A stretch of 15,185 nucleotides of DNA from Rhodobiaceae bacterium (GTDB taxonomy: Bacteria; Pseudomonadota; Alphaproteobacteria; Micropepsales; Micropepsaceae). The notes beneath the pieces are model-generated. The model saw nothing but the letters and a program-made list of their open reading frames with translations, was not told the DNA's origin and did not search any database. This document shows positions 1-4,911 of this stretch, piece after piece (position 1 is the first letter of the stretch; each line of letters begins with the position of its first letter). The stretch covers positions 1-15,185 of the forward strand of contig VFKO01000065.1 in NCBI GenBank assembly GCA_009885515.1, read 5' to 3'. The position numbers and the translations under genes were made by a program.

Positions 1-25
1 TACACTTAAAGGCATTGTACAGCAC

Positions 26-1828
26 ATGACTTACGCCGCACCCGTAAAGCAAATCCGGTTTGCGCTCGACTCCATCGCCGATTTACCCAGTCTTTATGGC
101 AATTCTGCGTTTCCCGATCTGAGTGCCGATGTTGTCGATGCTGTGCTCGAGGAATCTGGCCGGTTTGCGGGCGAGGTTTTGGCCCCACTCAACCGGACGG
201 GCGATCAGGATGGGGCCAGGCTTGAAGATGGCAAGGTCACGCTGCCCCGCGGTTTTGCCGATGCGTATCAGGCCTTCGTTGCGGCTGGATGGAACGGGAT
301 CACGGGGAGCGGCGAATTTGGCGGGCAAGGGCTGCCGCATGTGGTGGGGCTTGCGGTGCAAGAGCTTTGGCAGTCGGCCAACATGGCTTTTGGACTTTGC
401 CCCATTCTCAGCCAAGGGGCGATTGAAGCCCTGACGGCTCACGGTACGGCGGAGCAAAAACGGCTTTATCTGCCAACGCTCATTTCAGGTGAGTGGACGG
501 GCACGATGAATTTGACCGAGCCACAGGCGGGATCGGACGTCGGCGCCATCCGGGCAAAGGCGGTCAAGCAGGCTGACGGTTCCTACAAGATTACCGGCAC
601 AAAGATTTTCATCACCTGGGGCGAACACGACGCCGCCAGCAATATCATCCATCTGGTTTTGGCGCGGCTCCCCGAGGCGCCGCTTGGGACACGCGGGATT
701 TCGTTGTTCCTGGTGCCGAAGTTTTTGCTGCAAGCAGATGGCAGTTTGGGGCCGCACAATGATTTGCGCTGCGTGGGACTGGAGCACAAACTTGGCGTTC
801 ATGGTTCGCCCACCTGTGTGATGTCGTTTGGCGACGGTGGTGGTGCCACTGGTTTTTTGATTGGGCATGAAAACAAGGGCATGCCTGCGATGTTCACGAT
901 GATGAACTCGGCGCGGCTGAATGTCGGAGTGCAGGGCGTGGCGATCGCCGAGCGCAGTTTTCAACAGGCGCTGGCGTTTGCGCGCGAGCGGCGGCAGGGC
1001 AAACCCTTTGGCCTTCAACACGATTTGTTGGAGATGTCAGCGATCATTTTTCATGCCGACGTCCGGCGTATGCTGTTGACGCAGAAGGCGCTTGTCGAGG
1101 CGGGACGCGCGATTTGTTTGTCGAACGCGATGGCCATTGACAAAGCCCGCCATGGCGAAACGCCGACGGTGCGCGCCATGGCCAAAGCGCGCGAGGAGTT
1201 GCTGACGCCGATTTCCAAGGCCTGGTGCACGGACATGGGGGTCGAGGCTGCGTCGCTGGGCATTCAGGTTCATGGCGGCATGGGGTTCATCGAGGAAACT
1301 GGCGCTGCACAACATTACCGGGATGCCCGCATCACGCCGATTTATGAGGGCACAAACGGTATCCAAGCGATTGACTTGCTCGGGCGAAAGTTGGCGTTAG
1401 ACGGCGGCAAGGCCGTGCAGAGATTTCTGGACGATGTCCGCGCCACCGCTTCGCTTTGCGAAGGTGGGTCTGCGGCATTGCGGTCAATCGCAAGTGAGCT
1501 GGTACGTGCGCACAAGGCCGTGGAGAGCGCCACGGTGTGGTTGCAGACGCAAATGCGGGGCTCACCGGTGCAGGCCCTGCCTGGCGCGACACCTTATCTA
1601 CGGATGATGGGGCTTCTGGCGGGTGCGCACTATTTGGGGCGCGGAGCATTGGCTGCAGCGCAGAAATTGGATGCGGGTGGCGCCGATGCGCAGTTCCTCA
1701 ACACCCGGATTTCAGTTGCGCAATTTTTTGCTGAACAGCTGTTGCCGCAAGCCGAGGGTTTGCTGGGGCCGGTCACGCGCGGGGGCGGTGGTCCGTTTGC
1801 GCTGCCGGGTGATGACATTGGCGCATGA
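26..1828 (+). CDS. Acyl-CoA dehydrogenase, DmdC-like long form (600 aa)
   Basis: FAD-dependent acyl-CoA dehydrogenase that would introduce an alpha-beta double bond into an acyl-CoA and pass electrons to ETF. Seen: the flavin/substrate motif MNLTEPQAGSD at residues 161-171, QVHGGMGFIEET at 414-425, and IYEGTNGIQ at 439-447, whose Glu441 matches the catalytic base. A further segment of about 130 residues (470-595) follows, as in the roughly 600-aa subfamily that includes 3-methylmercaptopropionyl-CoA dehydrogenase (DmdC); classical short-chain enzymes are near 380 aa. Many members of this subfamily have no proven substrate, so DMSP breakdown should not be assumed. The ATG lies 25 bp from the window edge, so the promoter is mostly out of view. 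An SDR gene follows after 37 bp with its own ribosome binding site, suggesting a shared transcript for acyl-CoA oxidation. Confidence 0.93.
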   Translation: MTYAAPVKQIRFALDSIADLPSLYGNSAFPDLSADVVDAVLEESGRFAGEVLAPLNRTGDQDGARLEDGKVTLPRGFADAYQAFVAAGWNGITGSGEFGGQGLPHVVGLAVQELWQSANMAFGLCPILSQGAIEALTAHGTAEQKRLYLPTLISGEWTGTMNLTEPQAGSDVGAIRAKAVKQADGSYKITGTKIFITWGEHDAASNIIHLVLARLPEAPLGTRGISLFLVPKFLLQADGSLGPHNDLRCVGLEHKLGVHGSPTCVMSFGDGGGATGFLIGHENKGMPAMFTMMNSARLNVGVQGVAIAERSFQQALAFARERRQGKPFGLQHDLLEMSAIIFHADVRRMLLTQKALVEAGRAICLSNAMAIDKARHGETPTVRAMAKAREELLTPISKAWCTDMGVEAASLGIQVHGGMGFIEETGAAQHYRDARITPIYEGTNGIQAIDLLGRKLALDGGKAVQRFLDDVRATASLCEGGSAALRSIASELVRAHKAVESATVWLQTQMRGSPVQALPGATPYLRMMGLLAGAHYLGRGALAAAQKLDAGGADAQFLNTRISVAQFFAEQLLPQAEGLLGPVTRGGGGPFALPGDDIGA

Positions 1829-1865
1829 AGCTGATTTTCGAAACTGACAAAAGTGGAGTGAAACG

Positions 1866-2636
1866 ATGTCGTTGAAAGGACGTGTTGCTTTGGTAACCGG
1901 CGCAAGCCGGGGGATTGGGCGGGCGATTGCGCTGGGGTTGGCGGCTGATGGCGCGGACATCGCGGTCAATTACCGGCGCGAGGATGCCGACGCCGAGCGC
2001 ACGGTGGCCGAGGTCAAGGCGCTCGGGCGGCGGGCAGTGGCCTTCAAGGCTTCTGTAGATGTGATTGAAGAAGATGCCGCGATGATTGAACGCGTGCAGC
2101 GTGAACTCGGGGCGATTTCGATTTTGGTCAACAATGCAGGCATTGCCAGTCGCGGCAATACAGTTGCCGATACCGATCCCCTGGAGATGGCGCGCGTTGT
2201 TGGTGTGCATGCCTTTGCCCCGTTTTACCTGTCGAAACTGGTTGTGCCGCAAATGCGTGAGCAGAAGCGTGGCGACATTATTATGATTTCCAGCGTGGCG
2301 ACATTGGGCTTTGCGGCGCGCGGCGCGCCTTACAATATGGGCAAAGCCGCACTTGAGGCGCTGGCCTTCACCTTGGCCAAAGAAGAACGGCCGCATAATA
2401 TTCGCGTCAATGTCGTGGCGCCACCACTGACCGACACGGATATGGGGCAGCGGCTGGCCAAAGCGCGCGGCGTTGCCAAAATTCACGATTTGGACAGCAA
2501 AGCACCCTTTGGGCACGTCTGCGCACCGGAAGATATCGCCAACGTCGTGAGGTATTTGGTGTCAGAGCGCAACTCGTATGTGTCGGGCGAAAAAATCACC
2601 GTTCATGGAGCGGCCGACGGCGCGGGCTTCGCGTAA
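1866..2636 (+). CDS. SDR family NAD(P)-dependent oxidoreductase
   Basis: Classical short-chain dehydrogenase/reductase of 256 aa, the usual length for the class. Seen: the nucleotide-binding glycine motif TGASRGIG at residues 11-18, NNAG at 89-92, and the catalytic set Ser143, Tyr156 and Lys160 (Y-N-M-G-K). The NYRRE segment after the second beta strand is basic, which in this family usually favours NADP(H). The start is well placed: GGAG at 1855-1858 lies 7 nt before the ATG. It follows the acyl-CoA dehydrogenase after 37 bp on the same strand. FabG-like 3-oxoacyl or 3-hydroxyacyl-CoA chemistry is plausible from that neighbour, but nothing in the protein itself fixes the substrate. A perfect 7-bp stem lies 45 bp downstream without a T-run. 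Confidence 0.92.
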   Translation: MSLKGRVALVTGASRGIGRAIALGLAADGADIAVNYRREDADAERTVAEVKALGRRAVAFKASVDVIEEDAAMIERVQRELGAISILVNNAGIASRGNTVADTDPLEMARVVGVHAFAPFYLSKLVVPQMREQKRGDIIMISSVATLGFAARGAPYNMGKAALEALAFTLAKEERPHNIRVNVVAPPLTDTDMGQRLAKARGVAKIHDLDSKAPFGHVCAPEDIANVVRYLVSERNSYVSGEKITVHGAADGAGFA

Positions 2637-2680
2637 TCTTGTGGGCGTGACGTAAAAATTGCGGTGATCAAAGGGGCGTG

Positions 2681-2699
2681 CCGCGAAAGCGATTCGCGG
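2681..2699 (+). repeat. 7-bp hairpin downstream of the SDR gene
   Basis: Perfect inverted repeat CCGCGAA / TTCGCGG with a 5-nt loop, 45 bp after the SDR stop codon. No T-run follows, so it is not a textbook intrinsic terminator. It may stabilise the 3' end of the acyl-CoA dehydrogenase/SDR message or mark a processed or Rho-dependent end. Confidence 0.4.
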
Positions 2700-2782
2700 T
2701 GATTCGTTCAAATTGGTGCTGGCAAACGTTATACACAACGCATCTACGACAATTTGTTCGTATACGGATGATCGTCTGGAGT

Positions 2783-2797
2783 GCTTATTTCATAAGC
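2783..2797. promoter_or_regulatory. Operator-like palindrome GCTTAT-N3-ATAAGC
   Basis: Perfect 6-bp inverted repeat with a 3-bp centre in an AT-rich intergenic stretch, about 155 bp upstream of the lysine-rich microprotein start. Its size and symmetry suit a dimeric repressor or activator site. No regulator gene is adjacent, and chance occurrence cannot be excluded. Confidence 0.25.
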
Positions 2798-2939
2798 GTT
2801 TTATGATGGCGTGTCTTTCTTGCATCAGTGTGTCCGCCACGATATGTTGCGCTCGTGGAGCAAGTTGCTCAATATGTAGCTGCTTGGAGGACGTGAGGTG
2901 CGTTCTTCGATGAAGCGCAGGAGTTAAGGAGAAATGCCA

Positions 2940-3029
2940 ATGGTAGCGAAGAAGAAAGCTAAAAAAGTAACGACCACAAAGGCTGCGGCGAAGCCGAAGG
3001 CCGCGACGAAGAAAGCAAAGAAGAAGTAA
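2940..3029 (+). CDS. Lysine/alanine-rich 29-aa microprotein (histone H1-tail-like)
   Basis: Short ORF of 29 codons with 13 Lys, 8 Ala and 4 Thr, no acidic and no aromatic residue; it opens MVAKKKAKK and closes ATKKAKKK. The start is decided by the ribosome binding site: AAGGAG at 2926-2931 is 8 nt before the ATG at 2940 but only 2 nt before an in-frame ATG at 2934. Composition resembles histone H1-like tails and the basic C-terminal tails of some bacterial nucleoid proteins, so binding to DNA or RNA by charge is a reasonable inference, not a demonstrated function. It has its own intergenic leader and is followed by a hairpin (3042-3063) and an intrinsic terminator (3141-3190), the layout of an independent short transcription unit. 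Confidence 0.6.
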   Translation: MVAKKKAKKVTTTKAAAKPKAATKKAKKK

Positions 3030-3041
3030 ATTTGAAATACC

Positions 3042-3063
3042 CCCAGCAGCGCTTGCGGCTGGG
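3042..3063 (+). repeat. Hairpin after the microprotein gene
   Basis: CCCAGC / GCTGGG arms with a 10-nt loop that can form two further inner pairs, starting 12 bp after the microprotein stop. The next bases are purine-rich and not a T-run, so it is more likely an mRNA 3' stabiliser or processing element than a terminator. Confidence 0.4.
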
Positions 3064-3140
3064 AAGAGGACTGGCGCCACGCCCTGATTGAGATTTGATC
3101 CGGGCCCGAGTTCGAGCGGCAGCTTCTTGAAAGACTTCTC

Positions 3141-3190
3141 CGGCGGGAGGTGGATTGGCCAGAGTGATGGTCACCACCTCCGCCGTTTTT
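3141..3190 (+). terminator. Intrinsic terminator with an alternative second arm
   Basis: The 5' arm at 3141-3153 pairs with 3174-3185 over 12 bp with one bulged G, and is followed at once by TTTTT (3186-3190): a strong Rho-independent terminator for the microprotein transcript. The start of the same 5' arm (CCGGCGGG, 3140-3147) is also perfectly complementary to CCCGCCGG at 3191-3198, which is followed by TAATTTTT. Two mutually exclusive terminator-like hairpins therefore share one arm. Confidence 0.7.
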
Positions 3191-3274
3191 CCCGCCGGTA
3201 ATTTTTCCAGGTTGGGGAGTGGCAATCCCCCGGAATTGCAAAAAATATGACGTAGGCTTGCGGGTGGGCGGCAA

Positions 3275-3284
3275 GTGTTAACAC
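3275..3284. promoter_or_regulatory. 10-bp perfect palindrome GTGTTAACAC
   Basis: Perfect self-complementary 10-mer in the non-coding stretch about 210 bp upstream of the Sel1-repeat gene. It could be a protein binding site. A second GTTAAC lies at 3300-3305, but the spacing does not match the CtrA TTAA-N7-TTAA pattern. Confidence 0.2.
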
Positions 3285-3390
3285 GTCCCCGAAACTCCCG
3301 TTAACGCCGGGCGAGGCGGATTTTTGCGAATTTCCCTTCATACAGCCCGGTGCATTTAACCAAATAACTCATTGAATTTATTAAGCAAAG

Positions 3391-3404
3391 ATGGCGTGCG
3401 CCAT
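3391..3404. promoter_or_regulatory. Operator-like inverted repeat ATGGCG-N2-CGCCAT
   Basis: Inverted repeat with 6-bp arms and a 2-bp centre, at the edge of an AT-rich block and about 92 bp before the Sel1-repeat start codon. The position suits a regulator site at that gene's promoter; no cognate regulator is identified. Confidence 0.25.
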
Positions 3405-3495
3405 TAACCCAGCATTTAGGTCGACTGGTCATTCTCGCAATGCAGATTGCCTGAATTCAATAGGAATTCGGCCAATACTTGGGGAGTGAAACGCC

Positions 3496-3771
3496 GTGGC
3501 CGTCCTTGACATCGACACCGTAGAAGATTTTGAAGGCGAGGCCAAAGCGGGCAAGCCGCATGCGCTGTATCAGCTGGGGCTGTGTTATTCGACGGGCCAA
3601 GGGGTAGAGATGGATCTGGTCCGGGCACACAAATACTTCAATTTGGCGGCCATGAAGGGTGTGGCGGAAGCCCGCCTGTGGCGCGCCGAACTCGCTCAAC
3701 AAATGTCGACGAACGATATTGCCGAAGCCCAGCGCCTGGCGCGGCTTTGGCTGCAAGAGACGGCGCACTAA
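3496..3771 (+). CDS. Small single-Sel1-repeat protein (91 aa)
   Basis: GTG start supported by GGGGAG at 3481-3486, 9 nt upstream. Residues 19-54 carry one clear Sel1-like repeat: ALYQLGLCYSTGQGV, then an acidic/basic turn and AHKYFNLAAMKG. A second, degenerate helical pair follows (about 55-88). Sel1 repeats are TPR-related helical pairs that mediate protein-protein contact. There is no signal peptide or membrane segment, so it should be cytosolic. Most Sel1 proteins carry several repeats; this is a minimal version, and its partner is unknown. It forms a monocistronic unit: a long upstream non-coding region with palindromes, and a strong intrinsic terminator at 3800-3837. Confidence 0.85.
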   Translation: MAVLDIDTVEDFEGEAKAGKPHALYQLGLCYSTGQGVEMDLVRAHKYFNLAAMKGVAEARLWRAELAQQMSTNDIAEAQRLARLWLQETAH

Positions 3772-3799
3772 CAAAACGAAGAAACTGCGCTCTTTTGTG

Positions 3800-3837
3800 G
3801 CGGGTCCAGGGTTCATTCCCGGGGCCCGCTTTTTTTT
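3800..3837 (+). terminator. Strong intrinsic terminator after the Sel1-repeat gene
   Basis: GC-rich stem GCGGGTCC-A-GGG (3800-3811) pairs with CCC-G-GGGCCCGC (3818-3829), with one mismatch and one G-U pair, a 6-nt loop, and eight T residues (3830-3837). It lies 29 bp after the Sel1-gene stop and only 24 bp before the next start codon, so it also insulates the crotonase gene from read-through. Confidence 0.9.
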
Positions 3838-3847
3838 GAATTTCGTC

Positions 3848-3853
3848 TATACT
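3848..3853 (+). promoter_or_regulatory. Possible -10 element (TATACT) before the crotonase gene
   Basis: TATACT matches five of six bases of the sigma-70 -10 consensus and ends 8 bp before the ATG at 3862, so a start site 6-8 bp downstream would give a leaderless or nearly leaderless message. No good -35 hexamer is visible because the terminator T-run occupies that position. Confidence 0.3.
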
Positions 3854-3861
3854 GCCGGAAC

Positions 3862-4668
3862 ATGAGCAAAGGACTGGTAAGAACCGTGCAGGACAGCGTT
3901 CTCAGCATCGAGCGCCAAGGCGCCATTTCGACTGTGACCATCAATCGGGTGGAAGCCTCCAACTCGATCGACAATGCGCTGCGTGACGCGCTGGCCCGCG
4001 CGTTCACGTCGTTGGCCGGGGACAAGGCGTTGCGCGCGGTTGTTTTGACCAGCGCGGGGGAGGATGCGTTCTCGGTGGGAATGGATGTCGCCGAGCTTGC
4101 AACCCTCAGCCCGCAAGAGATTGAAATCGTTGGCCGCAATGCGCGCGACGTTTATGACCGGATGACGGCGCTTGAAGTGCCGGTGATCGCGGCGGTCAAG
4201 GGCGCGTGCTTGGGAGCGGGATTTGAGCTGGCGCTGCACGCCGATATCCGGCTGGCGCGGGCGGACGCGCGCTTTGGCTTGCCGGGCATAAATGTGGGCA
4301 TGAGCGCGGGTGGTGGCGCGCTTGGCCGCTTGCAGCGGATCAGCGGGATCGGATCGGCGACGGCGTTGGCGCTGACGGGCGGCGTGGTGACGGCGGAACG
4401 CGCTTTTATGCTGGGCCTGGTTTCCAATGTTTCAAGTACGCAAGAGTTTTGGCCGTCGGTCCAGCAGCTGGCCAATCATTTCGCAACGCAGTCGCCTGTT
4501 GCCGTAGCGGAGACGAAGCGCTTGTTGAGGATGGCGGCTGAGGGACGCATTCAAGATGCGGCCGATGCCAGCCCCAAGGCGCTGGCGCGGTGTTTTTCAG
4601 AAGGTGACGCCCTGATGCGACTGCAGATGCTGATCAGTGGCCGCGATCCGCAAGCCACCGTGCATTAG
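3862..4668 (+). CDS. Enoyl-CoA hydratase/isomerase (crotonase) family protein
   Basis: Crotonase-fold acyl-CoA enzyme of 268 aa, normal for the family. Seen: the first oxyanion-hole segment FSVGMDVAEL (70-79) and the second, AAVKGACLGAGFELAL (110-125). Glu122 aligns with the first hydratase glutamate (rat Glu144). The second catalytic position (rat Glu164) falls exactly 20 residues later on Gly142 in FGLPGINVG, where hydratases have PE. Simple water addition is therefore doubtful; isomerase, hydrolase or another crotonase reaction is possible. The start is uncertain: the ATG at 3862 has no Shine-Dalgarno, while an in-frame GTG at 3886 lies 12 nt after AAAGGA and would remove eight residues. 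The gene is monocistronic, preceded by a terminator. Its relation to the acyl-CoA dehydrogenase/SDR pair upstream is thematic only. Confidence 0.88.
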   Translation: MSKGLVRTVQDSVLSIERQGAISTVTINRVEASNSIDNALRDALARAFTSLAGDKALRAVVLTSAGEDAFSVGMDVAELATLSPQEIEIVGRNARDVYDRMTALEVPVIAAVKGACLGAGFELALHADIRLARADARFGLPGINVGMSAGGGALGRLQRISGIGSATALALTGGVVTAERAFMLGLVSNVSSTQEFWPSVQQLANHFATQSPVAVAETKRLLRMAAEGRIQDAADASPKALARCFSEGDALMRLQMLISGRDPQATVH

Positions 4669-4680
4669 ACTTTGCACCGC

Positions 4681-4800
4681 TTAGCCGGGTCGCGTCTCTT
4701 GGGGCTGTTGAGCAAAGGCGCTGGAATTGATTGCCGCCGCAAAGCTCCAGCCGAATATTGTGCACATCACCAGAAATACCGAAAAGCCCATTCTGGACAT
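4681..4800 (-). CDS. Putative 39-aa exported peptide
   Basis: Minus-strand ORF of 39 codons reading down from the ATG at 4800. It has a short basic start (MSRMG), a hydrophobic core of about 18 residues (FSVFLVMCTIFGWSFAAA), and SSAFAQQ, which fits a signal peptidase I site (A-F-A|Q) near residue 30. Only nine residues would remain after cleavage (QQPQETRPG). A purine-rich GGGGGAA lies 4-5 nt upstream of the ATG as a possible ribosome binding site. It is downstream of, and in the same direction as, the lytic transglycosylase gene, 111 bp beyond its stop. It could be a real microprotein, the remains of a longer exported protein, or chance. Conservation would decide. Confidence 0.45.
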   Translation of the reverse strand: MSRMGFSVFLVMCTIFGWSFAAAINSSAFAQQPQETRPG

Positions 4801-4865
4801 GATTTCCCCCACCGTCATTCATGCGGGCGATGATAGGGCTTAAGGATTTAATGAAATTGGAATGT

Positions 4866-4895
4866 CCGGCAGTGCACGCTTGGTGAAGCTGCCGG
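4866..4895 (-). repeat. Hairpin between the transglycosylase gene and the 39-aa ORF
   Basis: Perfect 7-bp arms CCGGCAG / CTGCCGG with a 16-nt loop containing a CAC/GTG inner pair, starting 16 bp beyond the transglycosylase stop on the minus strand. There is no good T-run on that strand, so this is a terminator-like or mRNA-stabilising hairpin rather than a certain terminator. Confidence 0.4.
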
Positions 4896-4911
4896 TATGA
4901 CAAATTTTGCA

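Larger units (their letters stand above)
2637..2939. other. 303-bp intergenic region between SDR gene and microprotein
   Basis: No convincing gene. A 66-codon plus-strand reading frame (2713-2913) has many cysteines and no ribosome binding site, and looks spurious. The stretch is more AT-rich than its neighbours. It holds the hairpin at 2681-2699 and a 15-bp operator-like palindrome at 2783-2797. A weak promoter-like pair (TTGCAT, 17 nt, TATGTT) starts at about 2820. It most likely carries the promoter and leader of the downstream lysine-rich microprotein. Confidence 0.45.
3030..3495. other. 466-bp non-coding stretch with structured elements
   Basis: No credible protein gene on either strand; reading frames here are short, lack ribosome binding sites and have biased composition. 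It contains the hairpin at 3042-3063, the terminator region at 3141-3198, the palindrome GTGTTAACAC at 3275-3284, and an AT-rich part (about 3353-3390) ending in the near-palindrome ATGGCG-TG-CGCCAT at 3391-3404. A GAATTC-N5-GAATTC pair lies at 3453-3469, just before the ribosome binding site of the Sel1-repeat gene. The right half probably holds that gene's promoter and operators; the left half is the 3' end of the microprotein transcript. A small RNA is possible but unproven. Confidence 0.45.

Noticed and set aside
2713..2913. A 66-codon cysteine-rich plus-strand reading frame upstream of the lysine-rich microprotein
   Set aside because: No ribosome binding site, odd composition, and it fills the expected promoter/leader region; nothing supports translation.
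3085..3125. GAGTTCGAGC-like stretch considered as a tRNA T-arm
   Set aside because: No acceptor stem, anticodon arm or D-arm can be drawn around it.
3275..3305. Two GTTAAC sequences considered as a CtrA site
   Set aside because: The TTAA elements are 19 bp apart instead of the 7 expected for TTAA-N7-TTAA.
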